Assembly (NCBI GenBank): GCA_963676865.2
Contig: CAXXSS010000001.1
Location: forward strand, 3,628,183 to 3,692,182
DNA from: JAAYUD01 sp963676865
Lineage (GTDB): Bacteria > Bacteroidota > Bacteroidia > Bacteroidales > Bacteroidaceae
Length of the DNA stretch: 64,000 bases
Direction of reading: 5' to 3'
This document shows, piece after piece, positions 42,895-53,209 of the stretch. The notes beneath the pieces were generated by a model. It was not told the DNA's origin, ran no database searches, and saw only the letters and a program-made list of their open reading frames with translations. A program made the position numbers and the translations under genes. The first letter of the stretch is position 1. Every line of letters starts with the position of its first letter.

Positions 42895-44313
42895 ATGAGA
42901 AAAATATTAATATTCTGTTTGTTTTTTATGATGTTTTTATCGGCTTCTTCGAAACCGCTAAATTCTGTTTTACTTTCTTATTCGGCAAATCGAATAAATG
43001 TTTCCAATTCTTTTATTGGTCGATTGACACCACCACCTTTGGGTAACGATCAAAAAAACATTGTTCAGCAAGACAGTGTTTCTGCTCTGTATGTTAAGGA
43101 CATCTTGGGTATGCCCATAATGACAGATTCTTTGGCTGCCATGATCGATTATAATCCAAAATATTATAAACTTTTTGTAACCCCCACCTATTATTATGCT
43201 CCGATAGAAACTATCTCTACGCTAAATTGGAAGATGTCCGATATAGAGGGAAAGAATATTTCGGAAATTGTTTCTCCGTTAGATTCTATATTTAACCTCA
43301 ATGATTATAAATCGACCAATGCACAGGTTAATAAAACATTGCTCAACTTATATTTAAAGAATTATCAGGCTATTCAAACTACCGAAGCTCAAATTATGAG
43401 CCGTGAACTATTTCATAGCAATATGTCTGCGACTCCGGTACAAAAGGCCAAATTTGCTAGTTTATTCAAACAAGAATCTAAAGAAGAAAATTTAGGAAAA
43501 GCTTCTCTTATGTCATACAAACCAAACTGGTGGACATATGGTGGAGGCATCTCTTTGCAAATGACACAAAATTATGTATCAGATAATTGGTATAAAGGTG
43601 GCGAAAGTACCAATACTGCACTAGGTTATTTGGCTCTTAAGGCAAATTATAATGACAATGAAAAGATACAATGGGACAATTTACTGGAAGCAAAATACGG
43701 CGTAACGTCTTCTCCATCGGATACTTGTCATAAATATTTGGTATCAAATGATTTGTTGAGAATATATAGTAAACTTGGCATCCAAGCTTCAAAGCACTGG
43801 TATTATACTATATCAGGTGAATTTAATACGCAGTTCAGTAATTCATATAGAAAGAATACCAATGATGTTTTGGCAGCTTTTATGTCACCTGCCAATTTAA
43901 TATTAAGTATTGGTATGGATTATAAAGTTAAAACAAAAAAACTTGATTTTTCATTATTATTATCTCCCTTGGCCTACAATTGGCGTTATGTGGGGGATGC
44001 TCGAGTAAATCAGACGAATTACGGTTTACAAGAAGGCAGAAAGTCCCTCAATCTGTTCGGTTCGAAATTAACTTCTACTTGGACGTGGCAAATAATTCCA
44101 ACTGTCGCATGGACATCCCGTCTATATTATTTTACCGATTATACAACTTCTCAAGCCGAATGGGAAAATACGTTTAACTTCTTATTAAATAAGTATTTGT
44201 CCGCACAACTTTTCGTTCATGCACGCTATGACGATTCTGCGCCACCAACAGAAGGGACGAGTTACTTTCAGTTTAAAGAATACTTCAGTTTTGGTATAAA
44301 TTATGCGTGGTAA
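42895..44313 (+). CDS. DUF3078 outer-membrane-type protein
   Basis: 472 residues. A signal peptide (MRKILIFCLFFMMFLSASS) is followed by about 180 residues of helical N-terminal region. A strand-rich C-terminal half then carries the DUF3078 signature (SDNWYKGGESTNTALGYLAL, then YNDNEKIQWDNLLEAKYG) and ends FKEYFSFGINYAW, with the terminal aromatic residue typical of outer-membrane barrels. The family is common in Bacteroidetes; its role is unknown. It is upstream of galE by 105 bp with no visible functional link. Confidence 0.87.
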   Translation: MRKILIFCLFFMMFLSASSKPLNSVLLSYSANRINVSNSFIGRLTPPPLGNDQKNIVQQDSVSALYVKDILGMPIMTDSLAAMIDYNPKYYKLFVTPTYYYAPIETISTLNWKMSDIEGKNISEIVSPLDSIFNLNDYKSTNAQVNKTLLNLYLKNYQAIQTTEAQIMSRELFHSNMSATPVQKAKFASLFKQESKEENLGKASLMSYKPNWWTYGGGISLQMTQNYVSDNWYKGGESTNTALGYLALKANYNDNEKIQWDNLLEAKYGVTSSPSDTCHKYLVSNDLLRIYSKLGIQASKHWYYTISGEFNTQFSNSYRKNTNDVLAAFMSPANLILSIGMDYKVKTKKLDFSLLLSPLAYNWRYVGDARVNQTNYGLQEGRKSLNLFGSKLTSTWTWQIIPTVAWTSRLYYFTDYTTSQAEWENTFNFLLNKYLSAQLFVHARYDDSAPPTEGTSYFQFKEYFSFGINYAW

Positions 44314-44418
44314 TGGTTCACGTGAAAAATATCAGACAGAAAAATAACGCGAAGTGCTTTCATATTCGAATGAATATTCTTAATTTCGCATCGGCTAATA
44401 ACAACAAGCTCAAATAAA

Positions 44419-45453
44419 ATGAAAGATAGAATTTTAGTAACAGGAGGCACTGGATACATTGGATCGCATACTGTAGTAGAACTCCAAAATGCCGGATATG
44501 AGGTTATTATTGTAGACAACCTCTCAAACTCAAGCGTCGATGTAGTCGATAGTATTGAGAAAATAACCGGCATACGTCCAGCTTTTGAACAAAACGATTG
44601 TTGTGATTATAATGCTCTTAATGAAATCTTTAAACGCTATTCTGGAATTAAGGCTATCATTCATTTTGCAGCTAGCAAAGCAGTTGGTGAATCGGTTCAG
44701 AAACCGTTGCTATATTATCGCAATAATATTCTATCACTTATCAATCTGCTAGATTTAATGCAGGTACATAAAGTAGGAGGTTTTGTATTCTCTTCTTCGT
44801 GTACTGTCTACGGACAGCCGGATAAACTTCCTGTAGCCGAAGATGCTCCATTCAAGAAAGCAGAATCGCCTTATGGCAATACAAAAAAAATAAATGAAGA
44901 TATTCTTCGCGACACTGTACATTCGGGCGCTCCGATTAATGTCATCATGCTTCGTTATTTCAATCCGATCGGTGCACATCCATCATCGTTGATAGGTGAG
45001 CTTCCTAACGGCGTTCCTCAAAATCTTATTCCTTATCTCACGCAGACAGCTATGGGCATTCGTCCTATGCTCAAAGTCTATGGTGACAATTATAGCACCC
45101 CCGACGGATCATGTATCCGCGATTATATCAATATTGTCGACTTGGCAAAAGCACATGTTACAGCTGTGCATCGTCTTGTAGATGGGAAACAGAAAAATAA
45201 TATTGAAGCTTTCAATTTGGGGACAGGTAATGGCGTATCTGTTTTGGGGCTGATCCATGCATTTGAAAAAGCAACAGGAGTCAAACTCAATTACGAGATA
45301 GCCGACCGCCGTGCCGGTGATATTGAACAAATATGGGCCAATCCAGAATATGCTAATAATGAATTAGGATGGAAAGCAGAGACAAGTATTGAAGATACTT
45401 TGCTCTCGGCATGGAATTGGCAAAAGAAACTTCGCGAACGTGGCGTTATGTAA
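44419..45453 (+). CDS. galE: UDP-glucose 4-epimerase
   Basis: 344 residues of the extended short-chain dehydrogenase family. The NAD site is ILVTGGTGYIGSHTVVEL, and the catalytic residues are in FSSSCTVYG and SPYGNTKKINED (Tyr-x-x-x-Lys). The substrate-side motif LRYFNPIGAHPSSLIGELP is that of GalE. It interconverts UDP-glucose and UDP-galactose (possibly also the N-acetyl forms) for galactose use and surface glycans. A terminator at 45470-45503 follows. Confidence 0.95.
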   Translation: MKDRILVTGGTGYIGSHTVVELQNAGYEVIIVDNLSNSSVDVVDSIEKITGIRPAFEQNDCCDYNALNEIFKRYSGIKAIIHFAASKAVGESVQKPLLYYRNNILSLINLLDLMQVHKVGGFVFSSSCTVYGQPDKLPVAEDAPFKKAESPYGNTKKINEDILRDTVHSGAPINVIMLRYFNPIGAHPSSLIGELPNGVPQNLIPYLTQTAMGIRPMLKVYGDNYSTPDGSCIRDYINIVDLAKAHVTAVHRLVDGKQKNNIEAFNLGTGNGVSVLGLIHAFEKATGVKLNYEIADRRAGDIEQIWANPEYANNELGWKAETSIEDTLLSAWNWQKKLRERGVM

Positions 45454-45469
45454 CGCTCGCGAGATAATA

Positions 45470-45503
45470 AAAGAATGAGATGTAACACGATATCTCATTC
45501 TTT
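45470..45503 (+). terminator. Intrinsic terminator after galE
   Basis: AAAGAATGAGAT (45470-45481) and ATCTCATTCTTT (45492-45503) form a perfect 12-bp stem. Confidence 0.75.
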
Positions 45504-45596
45504 AAGAAGCACATATTTGGCTATCGTCATTGTGGCTATGCGAATAGAGACAATGAAGTACAAAAGATTTTATCTTTAACAAATATGCTTGCATAG

Positions 45597-45668
45597 TAGT
45601 TTTGTCGTGTTTTATTTTGTGTTTGTGTTGTGCAGTCACTACGATGTGAATCGTGGGGCTGTTTTTTT
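45597..45668 (+). ncRNA. Candidate small RNA with its own promoter box and terminator
   Basis: TAGTTTTG at 45597-45604 matches the -7 box. About 60 nt later a stem (CAG at 45633-45635 to CTG at 45659-45661, with a matching ACGAT/ATCGT core) is followed by seven T's. The upstream galE already has its own terminator, so this second one suggests a separate short transcript starting near 45610. No clear -33 box is seen and the RNA matches no family that I recognise. The rest of 45454-45859 holds no gene. Confidence 0.35.
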
Positions 45669-45812
45669 ATTCCCTATTTTCCAATTTCCTTTCGACTAAG
45701 ATAAAAAATAAATAAATATTGTGAACGGTTACATTATTCAATGTCTTTTTATTTCTGTTTGGTACACCTTTTGTTTTATATTAAACAAACATACGACTTG
45801 ATAGATTTTATT

Positions 45813-45820
45813 TATCTTTG
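45813..45820 (+). promoter_or_regulatory. -7 promoter box for clpC
   Basis: TATCTTTG, 40 bp upstream of the clpC start. A well-spaced -33 element is not evident, and I see no CIRCE or CtsR-like operator. Confidence 0.45.
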
Positions 45821-45859
45821 TCGCGAGTCTCAACACTTTAAGTAGAAAGGAAAATAATT

Positions 45860-48460
45860 ATGATTACTCAATTTTCAGAAAGCGTCTCAGAGGTGATTAA
45901 TTTCAGCAAAGAGGAAGCTAACAGACTGCAAAATCCATACATAGAGCCAGAGCATCTGTTGCTCGGTCTTATTCGATACAATAGTGGTATTGCCATTCAA
46001 CTCTTATTGGCACTCAATATTGATTTGGATAGTCTAAAGACAGAATTGGAAGATTACTTAAGACAAAAGACAGATCCTTCTTTGGATTCGGATAGTGACT
46101 TGCAGTTTTCGGAGACTTCATCGCAGATTATAAAATTAAGCATTTTGGAGGCGAGTTTCGCCCAACAACGCATTGCAAATACCGAGCATATTTTGCTTGC
46201 CATATTAAAAGAAGAAAACAATGTAGCTGCTCAAATATTAATTCAGAATGGTGCAAACTACAAACAAATTCTAAATATGCTCCCCTCTCGCCCCAATATC
46301 AATACATTGTCAACTACCGATTACAAAGATAAGGTAGAAGATGAAACAGACGATGACTTGGAAGTGATCTCCAATTCTAACGATGAAGAGGAAGAGGTAA
46401 ACGTAGATACTTCTACTACCAACCCCATTCAAAAGACTCCATTCCTCGACAAGTTTGGAATTGATATGACAAAAAATGCAATTGAGGGCAAATACGACCC
46501 TGTAGTTGGTCGCGAAAAAGAGATATTGCGATTGGAACAGATATTGTGCCGACGCAAGAAGAACAATCCCATACTCATTGGAGAGCCTGGAGTTGGAAAA
46601 TCGGCTATTGTAGAGGGATTGGCACAGCAAATTGTTGAAAAGAAAATATCGCACGTACTATTCAACAAACGTATCGTACAGTTGGATATGGCTACTGTCG
46701 TTGCAGGCACAAAATACAGAGGACAGTTTGAAGAACGTATGCAGGGCCTCATGAAAGAGCTTCAACAAAATGAAGACATCATCTTGTTCATCGACGAGAT
46801 ACATACCATTATCGGTGCCGGATCGGCACCGGGAACAATGGATGCGGCAAACATTCTGAAACCTGCTCTAGCACGTGGCAATATGCAATGTATAGGAGCT
46901 ACGACAATAGACGAATATCGCAAGAATATTGAGAAAGACGGAGCACTCGACCGTCGTTTTCAAAAGGTGCTGGTCAGCCCGACGACACCCGAGGAGACGC
47001 TTGAGATAATGAATAATATCAAAACACGCTACGAAGATCATCACAACGTGCACTATACCGATGAAGCTTTAGAAGCTTGCGTCAAATTGACCAATAGATA
47101 TATCTCAGATCGCAACTTGCCCGATAAAGCCATCGATGCTCTCGACGAAGCCGGCTCGAGGATACATATCACAAATGTGCTCATTCCTGCCGAAATAGAG
47201 AAACAACGCGAAGCTATCACCGAGATGCAAGAAAAGAAGAAAGCTGCCGTCAAATCTCAAAATTTCGAATTGGCAGCCAGCTTCCGTGATAAAGAACGCA
47301 AATTGGAGGTTCAGTTGGCAAACATGCAGAAAGAATGGGAAAGTAAATTGAAAGGTCAACGCAAAACCGTAACAGCAGATGATATTGCAGATGTGGTTTC
47401 GGCAATGTCGGGCATACCCGTTCAGCGTATAGCACAAAGCGAAGGACTACGATTAACAAACTTAAAAAAGCAGCTTCAGTCTGTCATTGTGGCTCAAGAT
47501 AAAGCGATAGACAAAACGGTGAAAGCAATAATGAGAAACAGAGTCGGACTGAAAGATCCAAGCAAACCGATTGGTACTTTCATGTTTCTGGGGCCGACCG
47601 GAGTGGGTAAAACATATCTGACCAAAGAACTGGCCAAATATATGTTTGGATCCGAAGATGCTTTAATCCGAATAGACATGAGCGAATATATGGAGAAGTA
47701 TGCCGTATCGAGGCTCATCGGAGCGCCTCCCGGATACGTAGGTTATGATGAAGGCGGCCAATTGACCGAAAAAGTGAAACGTCGTCCGTATTCGATCGTC
47801 CTTTTCGACGAAATCGAAAAAGCTCATCCGGATGTATTCAACCTATTGCTTCAGATTATGGACGAAGGAAGGCTCACCGATAGTTATGGCGTAACGATTG
47901 ATTTCAAAAGCACCATTATTATAATGACCTCGAATGTGGGTACTCGCCAAATGAGGGAATTCGGAAAAGGTATCGGCTTCTCGACGTCTTCTTCGATAAG
48001 CGACCAAGAATTGTCAAGAAGCTATATACAGAAAGCTTTAAACAAAACATTCGCTCCCGAATTTATCAATCGTGTTGACGAAATTATCACTTTCGACCAA
48101 TTATCGAAGGAAGCCATTTTGAAGATTGTCGATATAGAGCTGGATGTTTTATCCAAACGCATAGAGACACTCAAATACAAAGTGATTGTAGACGATGCTG
48201 CCAAATTGTTTTTGGCAGATAAGGGCTACGATGTACAATTTGGCGCTCGACCACTCAAACGCGTCATTCAAAATTACATCGAAGACAATATTTCCGAAGC
48301 AATCATCTCGGGACAGGCAAAAGAAGGAGACAGTATTTTAATTACCCACAAAGAAAACGAAGAAAATCTTTCTTTGTCGGTAATGAACGCAAAGACCTTG
48401 CCGCTACCAACGAGGAAAAGAGCAGTTAAATCTGCCGATAAAGACGAAAATAAAATCTGA
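45860..48460 (+). CDS. clpC: ATP-dependent Clp protease ATP-binding subunit, ClpC type
   Basis: 866 residues. Two Clp_N repeats fill about 1-150 and lead into an acidic linker. NBD1 follows with Walker A GEPGVGKS and ILFIDEIHTIIGAGSAPG. A middle region with a UVR-like segment (EMQEKKKAAVKSQNFELAAS) points to ClpC, not ClpB. NBD2 carries GPTGVGKTY and SIVLFDEIEKAHPDVF. The second half has GKGIGFS where a ClpP-docking loop would lie. It unfolds substrates for ClpP. The N-terminal linker is long and acidic (EDETDDDLEVISNSNDEEEE). Confidence 0.92.
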   Translation: MITQFSESVSEVINFSKEEANRLQNPYIEPEHLLLGLIRYNSGIAIQLLLALNIDLDSLKTELEDYLRQKTDPSLDSDSDLQFSETSSQIIKLSILEASFAQQRIANTEHILLAILKEENNVAAQILIQNGANYKQILNMLPSRPNINTLSTTDYKDKVEDETDDDLEVISNSNDEEEEVNVDTSTTNPIQKTPFLDKFGIDMTKNAIEGKYDPVVGREKEILRLEQILCRRKKNNPILIGEPGVGKSAIVEGLAQQIVEKKISHVLFNKRIVQLDMATVVAGTKYRGQFEERMQGLMKELQQNEDIILFIDEIHTIIGAGSAPGTMDAANILKPALARGNMQCIGATTIDEYRKNIEKDGALDRRFQKVLVSPTTPEETLEIMNNIKTRYEDHHNVHYTDEALEACVKLTNRYISDRNLPDKAIDALDEAGSRIHITNVLIPAEIEKQREAITEMQEKKKAAVKSQNFELAASFRDKERKLEVQLANMQKEWESKLKGQRKTVTADDIADVVSAMSGIPVQRIAQSEGLRLTNLKKQLQSVIVAQDKAIDKTVKAIMRNRVGLKDPSKPIGTFMFLGPTGVGKTYLTKELAKYMFGSEDALIRIDMSEYMEKYAVSRLIGAPPGYVGYDEGGQLTEKVKRRPYSIVLFDEIEKAHPDVFNLLLQIMDEGRLTDSYGVTIDFKSTIIIMTSNVGTRQMREFGKGIGFSTSSSISDQELSRSYIQKALNKTFAPEFINRVDEIITFDQLSKEAILKIVDIELDVLSKRIETLKYKVIVDDAAKLFLADKGYDVQFGARPLKRVIQNYIEDNISEAIISGQAKEGDSILITHKENEENLSLSVMNAKTLPLPTRKRAVKSADKDENKI

Positions 48461-48480
48461 TATAGATTTATTAACTTTTT

Positions 48481-48514
48481 AATGCCGGACTATTATTAGT
48501 CTGGCATTTTTTTT
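48481..48514 (+). terminator. Intrinsic terminator after clpC
   Basis: A 12-bp stem (48481-48492 with 48497-48508, one mismatch) is followed by an unbroken run of T's. Confidence 0.85.
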
Positions 48515-48566
48515 GTTACCTATTTCATAAATATTTTTTGAATAACGATTTTAAAAAAATAGTATT

Positions 48567-50612
48567 ATGCAAAAAGGTAATATTGGAGTCACAACCGAGA
48601 ATATCTTTCCGGTTATTAAAAAATTCTTGTACAGTGATCATGAAATTTTCCTCCGTGAAATAGTATCTAATGCTGTTGATGCCACTCAAAAGCTCAAGAC
48701 ATTAATTTCGAATGGCGAATGCAAACAAGAAGCAGGCGATTTGACCGTCCATGTTTCTTTGGACAAAGATACGATTACTATTTCTGATAGAGGTATTGGT
48801 CTGACTGCAGAAGAAATTGATAAATACATCAATCAGATAGCCTTCTCGGGTGCCAACGATTTCTTGGAAAAATACAAAAAAGATGCCAATGCCATTATAG
48901 GACATTTCGGACTTGGCTTCTATTCTGCATTCATGGTCTCCAAGAAAGTAGATATCATTACAAAGTCATACAAAGACGATGCGAAAGCAGTAAAATGGTC
49001 ATGCGACGGAAGCCCCTCTTATACAATCGAAGATACCGATAAGACCGATCGCGGAACAGACATAGTACTTCATATCGACGACGACTGCAAAGAGTTTTTA
49101 AACGAAAACAAAGTTGAAGAACTACTAAAGAAATACTGTCACTTCCTTCCGGTTTCTATTGCATTCGGCAAAAAGAAAGAGTGGAAAGACGGCAAACAAG
49201 TTGAAATGGATGAAGATAATATCATCAATGATACCAATCCATTATGGTGCTGCAAGCCAATAGATTTGAAAGACGAGGATTATAAGAAATTCTATAAGGA
49301 ACTATATCCCATGTCCGAAGATCCATTGTTCTGGATTCATCTGAATGTAGATTATCCGTTTCATTTGACCGGTATTCTTTATTTCCCCAAAATAAAATCG
49401 AATCTCGACTTACAGAAAAACAAAATCCAACTATACTGCAACCAAGTATTCGTAACCGATTCGGTAGAGAACATCGTTCCTGAATTTTTGACCCTTCTGC
49501 ACGGTGTGATCGACTCACCCGATATTCCACTAAACGTATCGCGCTCTTACTTGCAAAGCGATGCCAACGTCAAGAAGATATCAACGTATATCTCCAAGAA
49601 AGTGGCCGACCGTCTATCGTCTATCTTCAAGGAAGACCGCAAACAATTCGAAGAAAAATGGAATGACTTGAAAATATTTATCGACTATGGAATGCTTTCC
49701 AGAGACGATTTCTACGATAAGGCAAAAGATTTCTTCCTCTTCAACGACACAGACGATAAGAAGTTCACTATCGAAGAATACGAGAAGCTGGTTAAAGACA
49801 ATCAAAAGGATAAGAACGGCGACGTTATCTACTTGTATGCCAACAACAAAGACGAACAATATTCGTTCATCGAAGCAGCCAAGAACAAAGGTTACAATGT
49901 GCTTTTAATGAATGGACAGCTGGACGTTGCCATGATCAGTATGTTCGAACAAAAACTGACAAAGACTCGCTTCACTCGTGTCGACGGTGATTCGGTAGAA
50001 AATCTGATTGTAAAAGAAGATAAGAAAGTCGATTCTTTGGAAGCCGACAAACAAGAAGAATTGTCATCGGCATTCAAAAGCCAACTACCGCAAATAGAGA
50101 AAGCCGATTTCAATATAGGAATTCAAGCGTTGGGTGAAAACACCTCCCCTATTATGATAACTCAAAGCGAATACATGCGCCGCATGAAAGAGATGGCCAA
50201 TATTCAGCAAGGCATGAGTTTCTATGGAGAGATGCCCGATATGTTCAATGTAATCTTAAATTCGGATCATAAGTTGATTAAGATTATATTGGAAGATGAA
50301 GAAAAGACTTGCAAAGAAGCAACGACTCCCATACAAACAGAGATGAACGATGTTGACAAACAACGTAGCGAACTGCGCAAAAGTCACGAAGGAAAGAAAG
50401 ACGAAGAAATTCCAACTACGGAGAAAGATCAACTCAAAGAACTCGACAATCACTACAGCGAATTGAATAAAAAGAAAGAAGCGATATACGGAGATTATGC
50501 CGGCACAAACAAAGTCATTAAGCAATTAATAGACTTGGCTTTGTTGCAGAACGGCATGCTCAAAGGAGAAGCTCTAAGCAAATTCGTTCAACGTAGTATC
50601 GAACTTATCTGA
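48567..50612 (+). CDS. htpG: Chaperone HtpG (Hsp90)
   Basis: 681 residues. The N-terminal GHKL ATPase domain has the ATP-site motifs EIVSNAVDATQKL (N-box), ISDRGIGLTAEEI and GHFGLGFYSAFMV. Next come the middle domain (FPKIKSNLDLQKNKIQLYCN, with the catalytic-loop LNVSRSYLQSD) and a C-terminal dimerisation domain, slightly longer than in E. coli (624). An additional charged coiled segment near 590-640 (ELRKSHEGKKDEEIPTTEKD) accounts for the length. It is a stress chaperone lying between two terminators, so it is transcribed alone. Confidence 0.95.
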   Translation: MQKGNIGVTTENIFPVIKKFLYSDHEIFLREIVSNAVDATQKLKTLISNGECKQEAGDLTVHVSLDKDTITISDRGIGLTAEEIDKYINQIAFSGANDFLEKYKKDANAIIGHFGLGFYSAFMVSKKVDIITKSYKDDAKAVKWSCDGSPSYTIEDTDKTDRGTDIVLHIDDDCKEFLNENKVEELLKKYCHFLPVSIAFGKKKEWKDGKQVEMDEDNIINDTNPLWCCKPIDLKDEDYKKFYKELYPMSEDPLFWIHLNVDYPFHLTGILYFPKIKSNLDLQKNKIQLYCNQVFVTDSVENIVPEFLTLLHGVIDSPDIPLNVSRSYLQSDANVKKISTYISKKVADRLSSIFKEDRKQFEEKWNDLKIFIDYGMLSRDDFYDKAKDFFLFNDTDDKKFTIEEYEKLVKDNQKDKNGDVIYLYANNKDEQYSFIEAAKNKGYNVLLMNGQLDVAMISMFEQKLTKTRFTRVDGDSVENLIVKEDKKVDSLEADKQEELSSAFKSQLPQIEKADFNIGIQALGENTSPIMITQSEYMRRMKEMANIQQGMSFYGEMPDMFNVILNSDHKLIKIILEDEEKTCKEATTPIQTEMNDVDKQRSELRKSHEGKKDEEIPTTEKDQLKELDNHYSELNKKKEAIYGDYAGTNKVIKQLIDLALLQNGMLKGEALSKFVQRSIELI

Positions 50613-50634
50613 TATAACTATATAAAGTATTCCA

Positions 50635-50670
50635 AGCGGGGATGACAATTCAGTCATTCTCGCTTTTTTT
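50635..50670 (+). terminator. Intrinsic terminator after htpG
   Basis: AGCGGGGATGAC and GTCATTCTCGCT form a 12-bp stem with one mismatch, followed by a T-run to 50670. Confidence 0.8.
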
Positions 50671-50737
50671 CATTATCAGATACAATTATTAAAAATGTTT
50701 TTTCTATATTTGACTAGTATTTCACAAAAGACATTAC

Positions 50738-53044
50738 ATGAGAAGGATAAAATATATTTTAATAATCCTATTGTGCCTGTTATCCAATAATCTGCAAGCG
50801 CAGAAAGTGGGACTTGTACTAAGCGGAGGTGGTGCAAAAGGTTTGACCCATATCGGAATTATTCGTGCCCTAGAAGAAAACAATATTCCAATAGACTATA
50901 TCACTGGAACTTCTATGGGAGCCATTATCGGAGCTTTATATGCTATGGGATATTCTCCTGACGAAATGGAAGAACTACTTAAATCGGATGATTTTAAAAG
51001 GTGGTATTCAGGCGAAACAGAACAAAAATATGTTTATTATTTCAAGAAAAGTCTTTCCACTCCGGATTTTATTAGTATCAGGCTTTCACCGACCGGTAAA
51101 GATCAATCTAAAATAAAGACACAGTTTCTACCTCAAAGTGTAGTAGATCCAACGCAAATGAATTTAGCATTCCTCAATATCTTTGCGCGAGCAACGGCAG
51201 CATGTGACAATAACTTCGATAAACTCTTTGTTCCTTTCCGTTGCGTAGCGTCGGATGTATACAACAAAAAAGAAGTGGTCCTCAGAAAAGGCGATTTAGG
51301 AGATGCAGTGAGAGCATCCATGAGCTTTCCCATCATGTTCAAACCCATTCAGATAAACGGGATGCTAACCTACGATGGAGGCATATATGATAACTTCCCT
51401 GCCGACGTAATGAAAGAAGATTTTCATCCGGACGTAATAATAGGAAGTGTCGTATCATCCAACCCTTCAAAACCCACCGAAGACGATTGGTATGGACAAT
51501 TGGAAAATATGATCATGCAAAAAAGCAATTATCAGCTACCCGACTCTAACGGTGTTTTACTCACTTTCAAATATACCGATGTAGAACTGATGGATTTCGA
51601 TAGAATAAACGAACTTAGCAAGATCGGTTATGATAAAACCGTGCAAATGATGGACACCATAAAAAGTAAGATCTTCCGTCGAGTAAATAAAGACAATGTA
51701 CGCCTCAGACGCCTGATATACAAAAGCGAATTCCCCGAACTATACTTTCATAACATCTATGTTGAAGGAGTCAATTCCCATCAGGCAGCTTACATCAGAA
51801 ACACTTTCCAGCAATCAGGAAAAAACGTTTTCACGTTTGAAGATTTAAAACAAGGCTACTTCCGTCTGCTATCCGACAATATGATTTCAGAAATCATACC
51901 GCATGCCATATATAACGAAAACGATAAGACATACGATCTGCATTTGAATGTTAAGATGCAAGATAATGTTCAAATACGAGTAGGTGGAAGTGTTTCTTCT
52001 TCGTCTTCCAACCAAATATATTTTGGAGTAAATTACCAAAATATGGCATATCAGGCAAAAGAGATTACTTTTGACGGACAATTAGGTAAGGTATACAACA
52101 ACTTGCAGTTAATGACTAAATTTGAATTGCCCTATGCCGTTCCTGTCTCTTTCCGTGTTATAGGTTCCATCTCAACTTTCGATTATTTTAAGAAAGAAAA
52201 GATCTTTTCTCACAATTCAACTCCAGCTTTCAATCAAAAAGACGAAAGCTTTATTAAACTAATGGCAACATTACCGTTCCTAACAAACAACAGAGCGGAA
52301 TTTGGCGTAGGGTATGGATTGCTCAGAGACAAATACTTTCAAACAAATATCATCAATTTTAATAATGACTATAGCGACATGACAAAACATCAGTTGTTTG
52401 GTGGTTTTATCAACTTTAATGGCAGTACACTCAATTATAGACAATACCCAACTACAGGAGATCATACCGAGCTTTCTGCACAATTATTTATTGGTAAAGA
52501 AAAATTTTATCCGGGAGAAGCAAGTACCACACAAACAATTACAAATAACTTTCAGTCATGGCTACAATTATCTTTCATGAAAGAAGCATATCATACAATG
52601 TCTGAGCATTGGACAGTTGGCTGGCTTTTCCAAGCACTATATGCATCAAAGAATTTTTCATCCAACTATGCCGCTACAAAAATGAATGCGTGTGAATTTT
52701 CTCCTACGGCTAATAGTAAACTAAGTTATCACGATGCTTTTCGTGCAAATCAATATATTTCTGGAGGTATACGTCCCATCTTTCGATTCAGCAAACGAAT
52801 ACATTTTCGTACAGAATTCTATGGATTTATGCCTATATACCCTATAAAATGTAACGACAACAACCAAGCTTATTATGGTAAGTCATTCAGTCAATTCGAA
52901 TATATGGGAGAAGCATCGTTGGTTTATCACTTACCTTTTACCTCTATTTCTCTATATGTCAACCATTATAGTACTCCCAAGGCCGATTGGAATGTCGGTA
53001 TTACTTTGGGATGGCAATTGTTCAACTATCGATTTATTGAATAA
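50738..53044 (+). CDS. Patatin-like phospholipase with outer-membrane barrel domain
   Basis: 768 residues. After a signal peptide (ending near LQAQ) comes a patatin domain with VGLVLSGGGAKGLTHIGIIR (oxyanion Gly-rich loop), catalytic Ser59 (GTSMG) and Asp213 (YDGGIYDNFP). A POTRA-like region at about 325-400 (LYFHNIYVEGVNSHQAAYIR) follows, then a strand-rich C-terminal barrel of the surface-antigen/Omp85 type, ending in GWQLFNYRFIE. This patatin-POTRA-barrel order is that of PlpD-type type Vd autotransporters. It would present a lipase at or through the outer membrane. It ends 72 bp before the first tRNA-Arg. Confidence 0.9.
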   Translation: MRRIKYILIILLCLLSNNLQAQKVGLVLSGGGAKGLTHIGIIRALEENNIPIDYITGTSMGAIIGALYAMGYSPDEMEELLKSDDFKRWYSGETEQKYVYYFKKSLSTPDFISIRLSPTGKDQSKIKTQFLPQSVVDPTQMNLAFLNIFARATAACDNNFDKLFVPFRCVASDVYNKKEVVLRKGDLGDAVRASMSFPIMFKPIQINGMLTYDGGIYDNFPADVMKEDFHPDVIIGSVVSSNPSKPTEDDWYGQLENMIMQKSNYQLPDSNGVLLTFKYTDVELMDFDRINELSKIGYDKTVQMMDTIKSKIFRRVNKDNVRLRRLIYKSEFPELYFHNIYVEGVNSHQAAYIRNTFQQSGKNVFTFEDLKQGYFRLLSDNMISEIIPHAIYNENDKTYDLHLNVKMQDNVQIRVGGSVSSSSSNQIYFGVNYQNMAYQAKEITFDGQLGKVYNNLQLMTKFELPYAVPVSFRVIGSISTFDYFKKEKIFSHNSTPAFNQKDESFIKLMATLPFLTNNRAEFGVGYGLLRDKYFQTNIINFNNDYSDMTKHQLFGGFINFNGSTLNYRQYPTTGDHTELSAQLFIGKEKFYPGEASTTQTITNNFQSWLQLSFMKEAYHTMSEHWTVGWLFQALYASKNFSSNYAATKMNACEFSPTANSKLSYHDAFRANQYISGGIRPIFRFSKRIHFRTEFYGFMPIYPIKCNDNNQAYYGKSFSQFEYMGEASLVYHLPFTSISLYVNHYSTPKADWNVGITLGWQLFNYRFIE

Positions 53045-53069
53045 ACACCATAAAAAAGGGACGAAAAAC

Positions 53070-53100
53070 CTTGCAGACTTAAAAAATATTAGTACCTTTG
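53070..53100 (+). promoter_or_regulatory. Promoter for the tandem tRNA-Arg genes
   Basis: CTTG (53070-53073), 19 bp, then TACCTTTG (53093-53100), 16 bp before the first tRNA. The box pair matches the tRNA-Asp promoter in spacing. Confidence 0.7.
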
Positions 53101-53116
53101 CACCCGTTAAAACGAT

Positions 53117-53190
53117 GGCCGCGTAGCTCAACTGAATAGAGCAGCTGACTACGGATCAGCAGGTTATAGGTTTGAATCCTACCGCGGTCA
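53117..53190 (+). tRNA. tRNA-Arg (anticodon ACG), first copy
   Basis: 74 nt. Acceptor GGCCGCG pairs with CGCGGTC (one G-T pair), discriminator A, CCA not encoded. D-arm TAGCTCAACTGAATAGAGC; the anticodon stem CTGAC...ATCAG holds the loop with ACG; the T-arm has the TTTGAATC loop. A is expected to be edited to inosine to read CGU/CGC/CGA. Confidence 0.97.
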
Positions 53191-53209
53191 CATACAACAA
53201 ATAAAGGAT

